A stretch of 43,493 bases of DNA from Acidobacteriota bacterium (GCA_022616665.1 JAKEFJ010000023.1:1-43493), one strand, 5' to 3'; positions 16,230 to 25,950 are shown, counted from the first letter of the stretch. The notes: generated by a model from the sequence alone, not told the origin. Made by a program: numbers and translations.

Positions 16230-17276
16230 GTGTCGGAAATGGAGTTGGATAATCGGGGACGGGAAATCCTCCGGGAAATAATCCGGAACTTCATCCATTC
16301 CGGAGAGCCGGTGGGCTCCCGTACCATTTCCAAAATCCACCCCGAGGGGCTCTCGGCCGCTTCCATCCGGAATATCATGGCCGACCTCGAGGAAATGGGT
16401 TACCTGATGCAGCCTCATACTTCGGCGGGGAGAGTGCCCACCGATCGGGGTTATCGCTATTACGTGGATTCCCTTCTAACCGGGATGGAAGTCCCCCGGT
16501 CGGACCGGGAGCGAGTGGCCGAAGCGGTGCGCGGGCAAGGTGGCCTCCCTGAGGTGCTCGCCGAAATCTCGCGGGTCATCTCCAGCATCACCCATCAAGT
16601 GGGATTCGTCGTCTCTCCGGACCACACCCTTGCCATCCTCAAGCACATCGAGTTCATCTCCCTCGGATCGAAGCGCATCCTCGCCATCCTGGTGGATCGC
16701 TCCGGAGTCATCCATAATCGCGTCGCCGACACCTCCGAGGAGATTTCGCAGGAAGAGCTGGACAAGATCGGCAAGTACCTGGTCTCCGAGTATCACGGCA
16801 AGACCCTGACCCAAATCCGCGAAGCTCTCTTGCAGAAGATGAAGGAGGAAAAGGCGCGATTCGATACCCTACTCTCCCGAGCGCTCGCCTTGGGAACGCA
16901 GTTTCTCCAGGCCCAGGAGGAGGCGGATCAACAGGTGTTCGTCCAGGGCACCTCCAATATCCTCCAACAGCCCGATTTCTCGGACATGGAAGAAATGCGG
17001 CGGATCTTCGAGACTTTCGAGGCCAAGGGCAGGCTGGTCAAGATCCTGGATGAGGTGGTGGGATCGGAAGGGTTGCGGGTGGTCATCGGTTCCGAGCACC
17101 CCGACCCGGCTCTGGCGCACCTGGCGTTGGTCGTCTCACCTTACAAAGTGGGGGACCAGCCTGCCGGGATGCTGGGGGTCTTAGGTCCGACCCGAATGGA
17201 GTACGCCCGCGCCATGGCCTTGGTCGGCTATATCTCCAAACTCCTCAGCAGAATATTGACCGTCCCCCCCTCCTGA
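16230..17276 (+). CDS. hrcA: Heat-inducible transcription repressor HrcA
   Basis: HrcA binds CIRCE and represses chaperone genes, with GroEL or related chaperones controlling its activity. The 348-residue protein has an N-terminal winged-helix domain (about 1-75: RGREILREIIRNFIHSGEPVGSRTIS, SAASIRNIMADLEEMGYL, PHTSAGRVPTDRGYRYYVD), then a GAF-like and inserted dimerisation domain. The start is GTG at 16230. The CIRCE site immediately upstream shows autoregulation. It heads hrcA-grpE-dnaK-dnaJ, the order typical of many deep-branching Gram-negative phyla. Its 3' end holds a second promoter for grpE. Length agrees with the family. Confidence 0.96.
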   Translation: MSEMELDNRGREILREIIRNFIHSGEPVGSRTISKIHPEGLSAASIRNIMADLEEMGYLMQPHTSAGRVPTDRGYRYYVDSLLTGMEVPRSDRERVAEAVRGQGGLPEVLAEISRVISSITHQVGFVVSPDHTLAILKHIEFISLGSKRILAILVDRSGVIHNRVADTSEEISQEELDKIGKYLVSEYHGKTLTQIREALLQKMKEEKARFDTLLSRALALGTQFLQAQEEADQQVFVQGTSNILQQPDFSDMEEMRRIFETFEAKGRLVKILDEVVGSEGLRVVIGSEHPDPALAHLALVVSPYKVGDQPAGMLGVLGPTRMEYARAMALVGYISKLLSRILTVPPS

Positions 17277-17284
17277 CCTATATT
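17256..17284 (+). promoter_or_regulatory. CIRCE-free promoter of grpE-dnaK-dnaJ
   Basis: TTGACC (17256-17261), 17-base spacer, TATATT (17279-17284). The -35 is inside the last hrcA codons. Transcription would start near 17291, only about 16 bases before the grpE ATG. No CIRCE or other inverted repeat overlaps it, so it could supply constitutive DnaK chaperone. Confidence 0.7.
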
Positions 17285-17306
17285 TGCGCGCGGGTCATCG
17301 ATACTT

Positions 17307-17957
17307 ATGGGTAAATCCAGGCCGGAAAATGATGATCGAGCAGGAGATAGCCGCTCCGTCTCATCCGAGAGCGGGACGGGCGGGGAGGACTCCATCGAGA
17401 TCCTGGAAGTCGTGGGAATGGACCCGGAATCTCCGGTCGAGAAGGAGTCGGAAGCGCCGACGCTGGCGGCAGAAGCTGAGGAGAAATCCGGCGACTCGAT
17501 CCCCTATTCCAAGCGGGAGCTCTACGACATCCTCCTGCGCCAGCAGGCGGAGTTCGAGAACGCGCGCAAGCGTTTGGAGCGCGAGAAGCAGGAGACCCGG
17601 CAGCGAATTTCCATGGACCTGCTGCGGCGATTTCTTCCCATCCTGGACAATTTCCACCGAGCCCTCGATGAAGCATCGTCCCCTGCGGAGGATTCCTTCC
17701 GGCGGGGCGTGGCCCTCACCGTTCAGCAGATGCAAGAACTGCTGAGGCGTGAAGGTCTGGAGGAAATCGAAGCCACGGGGCAGCCATTCGATCCCCACCT
17801 CCACGAAGCCGTGGAGACCCAACATGTGGAGGGCATGGAGGAGGGCATCGTTCTGGAGGATCTTCGCAAGGGGTATCGCTTTCAGGGTCAGCTCCTGCGT
17901 CCAAGCCTCGTGAGAGTATCGACCCAAGGGGGCAGGCGTCGGGAAGGGGATGCTTAG
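17307..17957 (+). CDS. grpE: Nucleotide exchange factor GrpE
   Basis: GrpE releases ADP from DnaK. The 216-residue protein has an acidic, low-complexity N-terminal tail (about 1-68), a long coiled-coil helix (about 68-110: [21 protein letters not shown]), and the C-terminal beta domain with [23 protein letters not shown] and [24 protein letters not shown]. The ATG at 17307 has no good ribosome site and would have a leader of only about 16 bases from the promoter before it. The gap to dnaK is 29 bases. All hallmark regions are present and in order. Confidence 0.95.
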   Translation: MGKSRPENDDRAGDSRSVSSESGTGGEDSIEILEVVGMDPESPVEKESEAPTLAAEAEEKSGDSIPYSKRELYDILLRQQAEFENARKRLEREKQETRQRISMDLLRRFLPILDNFHRALDEASSPAEDSFRRGVALTVQQMQELLRREGLEEIEATGQPFDPHLHEAVETQHVEGMEEGIVLEDLRKGYRFQGQLLRPSLVRVSTQGGRRREGDA

Positions 17958-17986
17958 AAAGCGCGAATCAGGAGGCCGCGGCTAAT

Positions 17987-19855
17987 ATGGGCAAGGTGAT
18001 CGGCATCGACCTCGGAACTACCAACTGCTGCGTCGCCGTGATGGAAGGCGGCGTGCCGCAGGTCGTTCCCAACAAAGACGGCGGCCGCACCACTCCCTCC
18101 ATCGTGGGATTTACCGAGAAGGGGGAGCGCCTGGTGGGCCAGATCGCCAAGCGCCAGGCGGTGACCAACCCGCGCAACACGATCTATGCGGTCAAGCGCC
18201 TGATCGGAAGGAAGTTCAAGTCCCCGGAGGTGCAGAACGCGCTGCGCTTCCTGCCCTACGAAGTGACCGAAGCTGCCAATGGAGACGTGCGCATTCGGGT
18301 GCGGGACCGCGACTATTCTCCCCCCGAGGTCTCCGCCATGGTCTTGGCAAAGCTGAAAGAGATGGCCGAGGAGTTTCTGGAAGACGAAATCTCCGAGGCT
18401 ATCATCACCGTGCCCGCCTACTTCGACGACAGCCAGCGGCAGGCCACCAAGGACGCCGGGCGGATCGCGGGTCTCAAGGTCAGCCGAATCATCAACGAAC
18501 CCACCGCCGCCTCCCTGGCGTACCGGCTCAACGAGCAGGCCGAGAAGCGAATCGTGGTGTACGACCTGGGAGGAGGCACCTTCGACGTCTCGATACTCCA
18601 ATTGGGCGACGGCGTGTTCGAGGTGAAGTCCACCAGCGGAGACACCTTCCTGGGCGGAGAGGACTTCGATCAACGCATCGTGGAATGGCTCCTGGCGGAG
18701 TTTCAGAAGAAGGATGGGATCGATCTCAAAGGGGACCGGCTGGCCCTGCAGCGTCTGAAGGAGGCGGCCGAGAAGAGCAAGTGCGAGCTTTCCCTGGAGA
18801 GTCGCGCCGAGATCAACCTTCCCTTCATCGCCGCCGATGCCAAGGGCCCGAAGCACCTGAGCTGCGTGTTGACCCGGGAGCAGTTCGAGGAGCTGGTGTC
18901 CGATCTGGTGGAGAGGACGCGGAAGCCCTGTCTGGATGCGTTGAAAATGGCAGGGCTCAAGCCCGAGGAGATCGACGAGGTGCTGCTGGTGGGCGGGCAA
19001 ACCCGCACGCCCAAGGTCATCGAGGCGGTGCGCTCCATCTTCGGACGTGAGCCGAGTCGCGACAAGAATCCGGAAGAGGTGGTGGGGATCGGAGCGTCCA
19101 TTCAGGGCGCCATCCTGCAGGGCGAGGTCAAGGACATGGTCCTCCTGGACGTGACGCCCCTCTCCCTGGGAATCGAGACACGCGGCGGCATGTTTACCAA
19201 GCTCATCGATCGCAACACCACGATACCCACCCGCAAGGCCAAGATATTCACCACGGTGGTGGACAATCAGGCCAAGGTCGAGGTGAATGTCCTGCAGGGA
19301 GAGCGCGAGATCGCCTCTTACAACAAGTCCCTGGGGAGGTTCGAGCTGGTGGGAATTCCTGCCGCTCCGAAAGGGGTGCCGCAAATTGAAGTCACCTTCG
19401 ACATCGACTCCAACGGCATCGTCCATGTTTCGGCTCGCGATCAGGCCACGGGCAGGGAGCAAAAAATCGTCGTGACTCCCTCAGGCGGCCTGTCGGAAAG
19501 GGAAATCACCGAGATCATCGAGGACGCCAAGAAAAACGCCGAGGCCGATCGCCGCAAGGCGGAGCTCAATCGAGTGCAGGCCCGCCTGGAAGGGCTCTTG
19601 GAGTCCAATCTCAAGAGCTTCAACGAATTCGGGAGCCTGCTCGATGCCGACAAGCAGGGGACGGTCCGGCGCATCCTGGATAATGCCCGGAGGGCCCTCC
19701 AGGGCTCGTCGATTTCGGAGAGCACGAAATGCCTGGAAAAGCTCGGGGAGGCCTCGGCCATCCTCACCGAGGTGATTCTGTTTACGCCCCAGAGCGGCGG
19801 CAAAGCCGCAGCCGGGGGCTCGGGCAACGAGCCGGGACCCACCGAGGAAATCTAA
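17987..19855 (+). CDS. dnaK: Molecular chaperone DnaK (Hsp70)
   Basis: DnaK is the ATP-driven Hsp70 chaperone working with DnaJ and GrpE. The 622-residue protein has the N-terminal ATPase domain with phosphate loop [10 protein letters not shown] (5-14), [46 protein letters not shown] and [11 protein letters not shown], the linker [14 protein letters not shown], the substrate-binding beta domain and the helical lid. The tail is short ([15 protein letters not shown]) but typical. GGAGG lies 11 bases before the ATG. It is the third gene of the heat-shock operon and is separated from dnaJ by 96 bases with a stable hairpin. A long antisense frame over this gene is a codon-bias shadow. Confidence 0.98.
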   Translation: MGKVIGIDLGTTNCCVAVMEGGVPQVVPNKDGGRTTPSIVGFTEKGERLVGQIAKRQAVTNPRNTIYAVKRLIGRKFKSPEVQNALRFLPYEVTEAANGDVRIRVRDRDYSPPEVSAMVLAKLKEMAEEFLEDEISEAIITVPAYFDDSQRQATKDAGRIAGLKVSRIINEPTAASLAYRLNEQAEKRIVVYDLGGGTFDVSILQLGDGVFEVKSTSGDTFLGGEDFDQRIVEWLLAEFQKKDGIDLKGDRLALQRLKEAAEKSKCELSLESRAEINLPFIAADAKGPKHLSCVLTREQFEELVSDLVERTRKPCLDALKMAGLKPEEIDEVLLVGGQTRTPKVIEAVRSIFGREPSRDKNPEEVVGIGASIQGAILQGEVKDMVLLDVTPLSLGIETRGGMFTKLIDRNTTIPTRKAKIFTTVVDNQAKVEVNVLQGEREIASYNKSLGRFELVGIPAAPKGVPQIEVTFDIDSNGIVHVSARDQATGREQKIVVTPSGGLSEREITEIIEDAKKNAEADRRKAELNRVQARLEGLLESNLKSFNEFGSLLDADKQGTVRRILDNARRALQGSSISESTKCLEKLGEASAILTEVILFTPQSGGKAAAGGSGNEPGPTEEI

Positions 19856-19908
19856 GGGTTTCGGCATCTTCCCGGGGCCGGGAGGGCTTCGGGGAGCGAG
19901 TTGCAATG

Positions 19909-19928
19909 CCGGTCGCTGGGGCGACCGG
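19909..19928 (+). other. Hairpin in the dnaK-dnaJ gap
   Basis: CCGGTCGC, loop TGGG, GCGACCGG: a perfect 8-base-pair stem in the transcript, 24 bases before the dnaJ start. It is followed by GGGTTGTTT, not a proper T run, so it is a poor intrinsic terminator. It may protect or process the dnaK part of the mRNA and lower dnaJ output. Confidence 0.55.
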
Positions 19929-19951
19929 GGGTTGTTTCGGGAGTTCCCACA

Positions 19952-21073
19952 TTGAAAAAGCGCGACTACTACGAAGTCCTGGGTGTGCCCCGGGACGCCG
20001 ACGAGGCTCAGATCAAGAAAGCCTATCGTCAGCAGGCCATTCAATACCACCCGGACAAGAATCCCACCAACAAGGGGGCTGAAGAGAAATTCAAGGAAGC
20101 CGCCGAAGCTTATTCGATCCTCTCCGACCCCGAGAAGCGGAGAAACTACGATCGCTTCGGCCGCCGGGGGGTCGGGGGTACAGGCTTTTCGGGGTTCGAC
20201 CCGGAGATTTTTTCGGATTTCGGTGACGTACTCGGGGACCTCTTCGGATTGGGGGACTTGTTTGGCGGATCTTCGCGGCGCGGCACCCAGCCGCGCCGCG
20301 GCGCCGATCTGCGCTGCGACGTAGAAATCACCCTGGAGGAGGCGGCCCAAGGGGTAGAGAGGGAAATCCGCATTCCGCGGTTGGAGACCTGTAGCACCTG
20401 CCGCGGGACGGGGGCGTCGGACCCCACGGCGCAGTCGGTGTGCGATCTCTGCTCCGGTCGAGGGACCCTGACGCTGCAGCAGGGATTCTTCAGCTTCACC
20501 CGCACCTGCGATCGCTGCAGGGGATCCGGTCGGATCATCCGCAATCCGTGCGCCGAGTGTGAGGGAGCCGGCCGGATCCGTCGCGAGAAGACGCTGCGGG
20601 TTCGCATCCCCGCGGGAATGGAGGAGGGGTCTCAGCTGCGGGTTTCCGGAGAGGGAGAGGGAGGGTCGCGAGGCGGTCCCGCGGGAAGCCTGTACGTGGT
20701 GGTCCACATTCCCGAGCATGAGTTCTTCAAGCGCGACGGCCGGGATCTCTACTGTGAGCTTCCCATCACCTTCTCCCGAGCTTATCTGGGCGGGGAGGTG
20801 AAGGTGAAAACGCTCGGAGGCAGCCACAAAGTCAAGATTTCTGCCGGGACCCAGAGCGGGGATGCGGTACGGTTGAAAGGCAAGGGGCTTCCCACACCCG
20901 GCTCCTCCGGCCGTGGCGATCAAGTCGTGGTGCTTCGGGTGGTCACCCCCAGTGGGGGCAAGCAGGGCAAGAAGATGGACGAGCTGTTCCGGCAGCTGGC
21001 GGAGCTCGAAGGCGAGGAGCCGAGCCTGGAAAGCCGCGACCTGATCGATCGGGTGAAAGACTTCTTCGCATGA
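19952..21073 (+). CDS. dnaJ: Chaperone protein DnaJ (Hsp40)
   Basis: DnaJ delivers substrates to DnaK and stimulates its ATPase. The 373-residue protein has the J domain (3-68) with HPD at 33-35, a short Gly/Phe region ([15 protein letters not shown]), the zinc-finger domain with four CxxCxGxG repeats ([32 protein letters not shown]) and the C-terminal substrate and dimer domains. I placed the start at TTG 19952, opening [12 protein letters not shown], with GGGAG nine bases upstream. A longer frame starting at 19901 adds 17 residues unlike any DnaJ and runs through the hairpin. It lies in the heat-shock operon. Confidence 0.96.
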   Translation: MKKRDYYEVLGVPRDADEAQIKKAYRQQAIQYHPDKNPTNKGAEEKFKEAAEAYSILSDPEKRRNYDRFGRRGVGGTGFSGFDPEIFSDFGDVLGDLFGLGDLFGGSSRRGTQPRRGADLRCDVEITLEEAAQGVEREIRIPRLETCSTCRGTGASDPTAQSVCDLCSGRGTLTLQQGFFSFTRTCDRCRGSGRIIRNPCAECEGAGRIRREKTLRVRIPAGMEEGSQLRVSGEGEGGSRGGPAGSLYVVVHIPEHEFFKRDGRDLYCELPITFSRAYLGGEVKVKTLGGSHKVKISAGTQSGDAVRLKGKGLPTPGSSGRGDQVVVLRVVTPSGGKQGKKMDELFRQLAELEGEEPSLESRDLIDRVKDFFA

Positions 21074-21107
21074 CGGCCGGCCTCTCCTCAAGCGACACCC
21101 TCTAGCC

Positions 21108-21854
21108 ATGTCGTCCCGCGCCCGATTTTTCTGCCCGGAGGTCCGCTTGCCGGGGCAGGAGCTGGCCCTCACCGGAGAGGAGTTTCACCACCTGCGGCAG
21201 GTGCTGAGGCTCAGGGTGGGCGACACCCTTTCGCTGTTCGACGGGGCAGGCAGGGGGTTCGCAGCCTCTCTGCTGGCGATGGATCGCCACGCGGCGTCCG
21301 TCCGGGTTGGACCGGAGGAGCTCCCATCCCCGGAATCCCCTCTCCAGATTCACCTGGCTGTGACCCTCGTCAAGGGGGAGAAGCTGGACCTGATGGTGCA
21401 AAAGGGGACCGAGCTGGGAGTTTTTGCCTTTCATCCGCTGATCACCCGACGCGCCGAGCTGAAGTTGGATGCGGACCGGGCCGAGGGTCGTTTGAGTCGA
21501 TGGCGGCGGGTGGCATTGGAAGCGTGCAAGCAATCGGGCAGGACTCGCATTCCCGAGATTTTCCCACCCGTCGTTCTGGCTTCATTCCTGGGACGCGAAC
21601 TGCCGCTCAACCGCGTGGTCCTGGATCCCGCGGGGCAATCCGCCACCCTTGTTCTCCAGAGTGATGACCTGCGCTCCGCCCCGTCCTTGCTGGCAGCAGT
21701 GGGGCCGGAGGGGGGTTGGAGTTCTGAGGAGCTTCAGTTGTTGCAGCAAAGCGGGTTCCGAGGGCTGCGCCTGGGTCCTCGGATTCTACGGGCTGAGACC
21801 GCCGCCATCATGGCCGCGGGAATGCTCCAGTTTTGCGCCGGGGACTTGGGCTGA
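21108..21854 (+). CDS. rsmE: 16S rRNA (uracil-1498-N3)-methyltransferase
   Basis: RsmE methylates U1498 of 16S rRNA in the assembled small subunit using S-adenosylmethionine. The 248-residue SPOUT-fold protein has the N-terminal PUA-like domain (ARFFCPEVRLPGQELALTGEEFHHLRQVLRL) and the C-terminal knotted domain with KGEKLDLMVQKGTELGVFAFHPL, VGPEGGWSSEELQLLQQSGF and LRLGPRILRAETAAI, which form the cofactor knot. Length matches the family. It begins 34 bases after dnaJ, a common neighbour in many phyla, and is probably co-transcribed with the heat-shock genes. No terminator is visible after it. Confidence 0.95.
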   Translation: MSSRARFFCPEVRLPGQELALTGEEFHHLRQVLRLRVGDTLSLFDGAGRGFAASLLAMDRHAASVRVGPEELPSPESPLQIHLAVTLVKGEKLDLMVQKGTELGVFAFHPLITRRAELKLDADRAEGRLSRWRRVALEACKQSGRTRIPEIFPPVVLASFLGRELPLNRVVLDPAGQSATLVLQSDDLRSAPSLLAAVGPEGGWSSEELQLLQQSGFRGLRLGPRILRAETAAIMAAGMLQFCAGDLG

Positions 21855-21910
21855 CTCGGGCAGCAGTCTTCCCTCGGGGCTAACGCCATCAATTTAAAGG
21901 CCTAAGTCTG

Positions 21911-21939
21911 TTGATTTTCATCGTGGGGGACCCTACATT
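21911..21939 (+). promoter_or_regulatory. Possible promoter of pilT
   Basis: TTGATT (21911-21916), 17-base spacer, TACATT (21934-21939), each hexamer with four matches to consensus. It lies in the 123-base gap between rsmE and pilT and would give a leader of about 30 bases. The gap shows nothing else notable. Confidence 0.5.
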
Positions 21940-21977
21940 GCCCGCAGCGAATCTCGTGGTGTCTTTGGAGGGACCCG

Positions 21978-23159
21978 ATGGAAATCAATGATTTGCTCAA
22001 GATAGCCACAGAGCGGAAGGCGTCGGACCTCCATCTGAAGGTCGGGAGCCACCCGGTGATCCGGGTCAACGGAAAGTTGATTCCGCTGGCGGAGCTGGCG
22101 CGCCTGACCCAGGAAGACACCATCGCCATGGCGTTCTCCATCATGAGCGGGCGTCAAAAGCAGAAGTTCAAGGATCACTTCGAGATCGACATAGCCTACT
22201 CAGTACCGGGCCTGGGGAGATTTCGCGTCAACGTCTTCCAGCAGCGCGGCACGGTTGGGATGGTGCTGAGAGTCATTCCCGCCAAAATCCTGACGTTCAA
22301 AGAGCTCCTTCTGCCTCCGGTCATCGAGACGATCTCCAACGAGGTCAGGGGGCTCATTCTGGTCACGGGAACCACCGGCTCGGGAAAATCCACCAGTTTG
22401 GCGGCCGTCATCGACTACATCAACTCCACCCGAACCGAGCACATCATGACCATCGAAGATCCCATCGAATTTCTCCATCGGGACAAGAAAAGTCTGGTGA
22501 ATCAGCGGGAAGTGGAGGTGGACACCAAAGGTTTCGCCGGCGCCCTGCGATCGGCGCTGCGGCAGGATCCGGACGTCATCCTGGTGGGAGAAATGCGGGA
22601 CTACGAGACCATTGAAACGGCTCTCACCGCCGCGGAGACGGGCCACCTGGTGCTGAGCACCTTGCATACTCTCGACGCGACCGAGACCATCAACCGGATC
22701 ATCTCCGTCTTCCCGCCGCACCAGCAGAAGCAGATTCGCCTCCAGCTGGCCGCCGTGCTCAAGTCGGTCATCTCCCAGCGGCTGCTTCCCCGCGCCGATG
22801 ATCGGGGCCGGGTCCCCGCCATCGAGGTGCTGCGGACCACCGGCTACATCCGGGACTGTATCGAGAACAAGGAGAAGACCAAGCTGATCCGGGACGCCAT
22901 CGCGGCCGGGACTTCGCAGTACGGGATGCAAACCTTCGATCAATCGATCTACACTCTGTACAAGCGCGAGCTCATCACCATGGAGGAGGCGCTCCGGCGG
23001 GCCACGAATCCCGACGAGTTCAAGCTGAAACTCCAGGGGATCGAGTCCACCGCCGAGGGATCCCGCGCCGAAATGGAGAACACGCTCAGCTCCGCGGAAG
23101 ATCGTCCCAGGCCGGCTGCCCCCTTCGAGCTCTCGCGGGCGAAATTCGGGAAGAGCTGA
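21978..23159 (+). CDS. pilT: Type IV pilus retraction ATPase PilT
   Basis: PilT is the hexameric motor that depolymerises type IV pili for twitching motility. The 393-residue protein has the N-terminal PAS-like domain (about 1-100), Walker A GTTGSGKST (131-139), the Asp box TIEDPIEFLH, Walker B DVILVGEMRDYET (199-211), the His box TGHLVLSTLHTLDA (221-234) and the C-terminal arm with LIRDAIAAGTSQYGMQTFDQSI. It is about 40 residues longer than classic PilT because of a polar C-terminal tail. It is a fully motif-complete reference for judging the decayed PilB-like protein elsewhere in the window. GGAGGG precedes the ATG. No other pilus gene is adjacent. Confidence 0.96.
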   Translation: MEINDLLKIATERKASDLHLKVGSHPVIRVNGKLIPLAELARLTQEDTIAMAFSIMSGRQKQKFKDHFEIDIAYSVPGLGRFRVNVFQQRGTVGMVLRVIPAKILTFKELLLPPVIETISNEVRGLILVTGTTGSGKSTSLAAVIDYINSTRTEHIMTIEDPIEFLHRDKKSLVNQREVEVDTKGFAGALRSALRQDPDVILVGEMRDYETIETALTAAETGHLVLSTLHTLDATETINRIISVFPPHQQKQIRLQLAAVLKSVISQRLLPRADDRGRVPAIEVLRTTGYIRDCIENKEKTKLIRDAIAAGTSQYGMQTFDQSIYTLYKRELITMEEALRRATNPDEFKLKLQGIESTAEGSRAEMENTLSSAEDRPRPAAPFELSRAKFGKS

Positions 23160-23221
23160 AGCCGAAGCTGCGATCCGTGACCCGTCTCAAGGCGCCCGCG
23201 GGTGACCGAGGAGCAGCGGAG

Positions 23222-23233
23222 CGGTGCGCACCG
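23222..23233. promoter_or_regulatory. Perfect 12-base palindrome before alaS
   Basis: CGGTGCGCACCG lies 42-53 bases before the alaS ATG in a 115-base gap with no obvious promoter hexamers. E. coli AlaRS is known to repress its own gene by binding a palindrome near the transcription start, so a similar operator is possible, though GC-rich DNA makes chance palindromes common. Confidence 0.3.
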
Positions 23234-23274
23234 GCACCCAGCGCCGCCCCGACCACGCCGGGAGAAGGGAAGCG

Positions 23275-25950
23275 ATGCCACAATCACAGAGCTCATGGAC
23301 GGGGCAGGAAATCCGCCAGACTTTTCTTCGCTTCTTTCGGGAGGAGGGGCATCAGGTAGTCCCCAGCTCGTCCCTGGTTCCCGCGAACGACCCCTCGTTG
23401 CTCTTCACCAACGCCGGAATGAACCAGTTCAAGGAAGTCTTCCAGGGGCACGACAGGCGCCCCTACCGGCGCGCCTGCTCCTCACAGAAATGCCTGCGGG
23501 TTTCAGGGAAGCACAACGATTTGGAACAAGTGGGGCGCACCCCCAGGCATCACACGTTCTTCGAGATGCTGGGCAATTTCTCTTTCGGCGATTACTTCAA
23601 GGAGGAGGCGATAGCCCTGGCCTGGAAGCTCATGACCGGCGTGTACGGTCTGGATCCGTCTCGCTTGTGGATCACCGTCTTCCGGGAGGACGACGACGCG
23701 TATCGAATCTGGACTTCCGCCACGGGCGTGCCGCCCCAGCGTGTGGCCCGTATGGACGAGTCGGATAACTTCTGGTCCATGGGCGACACCGGGCCCTGCG
23801 GCCCCTGCTCCGAAATTCACATCGACCGGGGCGAGGTCTACGGGTGCGGCAAATCTGATTGCCGCGTGGGCTGCTCCTGCGAGCGATTCATGGAGCTGTG
23901 GAATCTGGTATTCATGGAATTTGATCGCCAGAAGGACGGTGTGCTTCAGCCACTGGCCGCCCGGGGGGTGGACACCGGCATGGGACTGGAGCGCATTGCT
24001 TCGGTCCTCCAAGGGGTCGAGTCCAACTACGACACGGATCTGCTGCGCGACATCCTCGATGAGGGGGCGCGGCTGACCGGCACGCGCCCCGGTGCCGCAC
24101 CGGCTTCCGACGTCTCGCTGCGAGTCATTGCCGACCATGTCCGGGCCGTCACCTTTCTCATCGCCGACGGGGTGATCCCCGCCAACGACGGTCGAGGCTA
24201 TGTCCTGAGGAGGATCCTTCGCCGCGCTATCCGCCACGGCAGGATGCTGGGCACTTCCGAGCCGTTTCTTCACCGGCTCACCGGTCGCGTGGTGGAGCAG
24301 AACGTCGATGCTTACCCGGCCCTGACGGAGTCGAAGGACTTCGTGGCTCAGGTTTGCCTGAAAGAAGAAGAGCGATTCGCATCCACCTTGAGCGTCGCCC
24401 TGGGGATGTTTGACGAGCTGGCGTCCCGCCTCAAGGAAAAAGGTGTAACTCAGGTTCCGGGAGCGGAGGTGTTCCGCTTGTACGATACCTTCGGGCTGCC
24501 ACTGGATTTGATGGTGGACGAAGCGGAAGCTCTGGGGGTGAACCTGGATCAGGCGGGATTCGCGCAAGAGATGGAGCAGCAAAAGTCCCGCGCCCGCAAG
24601 TCATGGAAGGGCGGCTCTGCGGCCAAGGCGGGTCCGGGAGAATACGCCGGGGCGCCCCCCACGAAATTTCTGGGCTACCAGCACCTCGCGGCAGAAGGCA
24701 GCCGAGTTCTAGGCTTGCGCCGGGAGGGCAAGTCCGTGCCCGTTCTCCTGGAAAGCGAAACCGGAGAGGTGCTCCTGGATGCCACGCCGTTCTACGCGGA
24801 GGCGGGCGGCCAGGTCGGGGATCTGGGATGGCTGCTGGGTCCCGAGGGACGGGGGGAAGTGCTGGATTGTCGGTTTGCCGCGCCTGGAGTGCGGCTGCAC
24901 ATCGTGCGCATGCAGTCAGGGGCCCTCAAGGAGGGGGACCTCGTTTCGACCCAGGTGGATGCCGCGAGGAGAGCGGAGACCGCCCGGCACCACACGGCCA
25001 CCCATCTGCTGCATGCGTCGCTGCGGGAAGTGCTGGGTAGCCACGTCAAACAGGCCGGCTCGCTGGTGGCGCCCGGTCACCTGCGCTTTGATTTCAGCCA
25101 CTTCGCCGCCATGGGCGCGTCACTGGTGGGCCATGTAGAAGACCTGGTGAACGAGGTGGTCCGCTCGGACCTGGAGGTGGAGGTCGAGGAAATGCCCTTG
25201 GATGAGGCGCTTTCCCGCGGCGCCATGGCGCTGTTCGGCGAGAAATATGGCGAGCGGGTCCGGGTCGTCCGGATCGGCGATTTCTCCCAGGAGCTGTGTG
25301 GTGGCACCCACACGGAAAGCACCGGGGAGCTGGGGCTGTTCAAGGTGACTCAGGAGCGCAGCGTTTCCTCGGGAGTGCGCCGGGTGGAAGCTCTCAGCGG
25401 GGAGGCAACCCTACGCCGGGTAAGGGAGGACGCCGGCATCCTGGCTCATCTCCAGCAGATTTTCAATGTCGACCGCGCGGCCATTCCCGAAGGGGTCGAA
25501 AAGCTGCTCCACCAGAACCGCACACTGGTCCGAGAGTTGGAGAAGCTGCGACTGCGCGTGGCCGGCGCGGGCGGGGCGGCGGGGGAGATGAGCATCCAGG
25601 AGGTCGGCGACGTCAGGGTGCTTCCCCTCTATGTGGAGGGAGTCGACAAGAAGGCGCTGCGGGAGCTTGCCGACCGACATCGCGGGCAGGTGGGGCGGGG
25701 AGTGGTCGCTCTGGGCACCAACCCGGAACCGGACCGCGGAATGCTCCTGGTCGCCGTGAGCCGGGACCTGGCCGGTAAGCTGGACGCACGCTCCATCGTG
25801 GGAGAGCTGGCGCGGGAATTTGAAGGCCGCGGCGGCGGACGTCCCGATCTGGCCGAGGCGGGCGGGCGCTCCGATGCCGCGGGGATTCGCCGCGCCTTGA
25901 ACCGGGCCGGAGAGGTGGTGCTGCGCCAGATGGAGGCGGCCAAGGAATGA
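23275..25950 (+). CDS. alaS: Alanine--tRNA ligase
   Basis: AlaRS charges tRNA-Ala and removes misactivated serine and glycine. The 891-residue product contains the class II catalytic core (about 5-245: IRQTFLRFFREEGHQVVPSSSLVP, LLFTNAGMNQFK, RHHTFFEMLGNFSFGDYFK, GLERIASVLQG), the tRNA-binding region, the editing domain with HHTATHLLHASL (about 573-584) and CGGTHTESTGELGLF (about 675), and the C-terminal DHHA1 domain. The ATG at 23275 has GGAGAAGGGA upstream; a frame starting 51 bases earlier adds an Arg-rich stretch unlike the family and was rejected. It overlaps the transglycosylase gene by four bases. All editing and catalytic motifs are present. Confidence 0.97.
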   Translation: MPQSQSSWTGQEIRQTFLRFFREEGHQVVPSSSLVPANDPSLLFTNAGMNQFKEVFQGHDRRPYRRACSSQKCLRVSGKHNDLEQVGRTPRHHTFFEMLGNFSFGDYFKEEAIALAWKLMTGVYGLDPSRLWITVFREDDDAYRIWTSATGVPPQRVARMDESDNFWSMGDTGPCGPCSEIHIDRGEVYGCGKSDCRVGCSCERFMELWNLVFMEFDRQKDGVLQPLAARGVDTGMGLERIASVLQGVESNYDTDLLRDILDEGARLTGTRPGAAPASDVSLRVIADHVRAVTFLIADGVIPANDGRGYVLRRILRRAIRHGRMLGTSEPFLHRLTGRVVEQNVDAYPALTESKDFVAQVCLKEEERFASTLSVALGMFDELASRLKEKGVTQVPGAEVFRLYDTFGLPLDLMVDEAEALGVNLDQAGFAQEMEQQKSRARKSWKGGSAAKAGPGEYAGAPPTKFLGYQHLAAEGSRVLGLRREGKSVPVLLESETGEVLLDATPFYAEAGGQVGDLGWLLGPEGRGEVLDCRFAAPGVRLHIVRMQSGALKEGDLVSTQVDAARRAETARHHTATHLLHASLREVLGSHVKQAGSLVAPGHLRFDFSHFAAMGASLVGHVEDLVNEVVRSDLEVEVEEMPLDEALSRGAMALFGEKYGERVRVVRIGDFSQELCGGTHTESTGELGLFKVTQERSVSSGVRRVEALSGEATLRRVREDAGILAHLQQIFNVDRAAIPEGVEKLLHQNRTLVRELEKLRLRVAGAGGAAGEMSIQEVGDVRVLPLYVEGVDKKALRELADRHRGQVGRGVVALGTNPEPDRGMLLVAVSRDLAGKLDARSIVGELAREFEGRGGGRPDLAEAGGRSDAAGIRRALNRAGEVVLRQMEAAKE

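Noticed and set aside
17954-19462. Long minus-strand reading frame of about 500 codons opposite dnaK
   Set aside because: It is the antisense shadow of dnaK in GC-rich DNA; composition (many His, Gln, Leu, Gly) is typical of such shadows and no family motif is visible.
19481-21172. Minus-strand frame of 563 codons over dnaJ
   Set aside because: Antisense shadow of dnaK/dnaJ coding sequence; no motif, and it crosses three real features.
23160-23274. Possible T-box or other riboswitch before alaS
   Set aside because: The 115-base gap has no T-box sequence (AGGGTGGNACCGCG type), terminator or poly-T; only a short palindrome.
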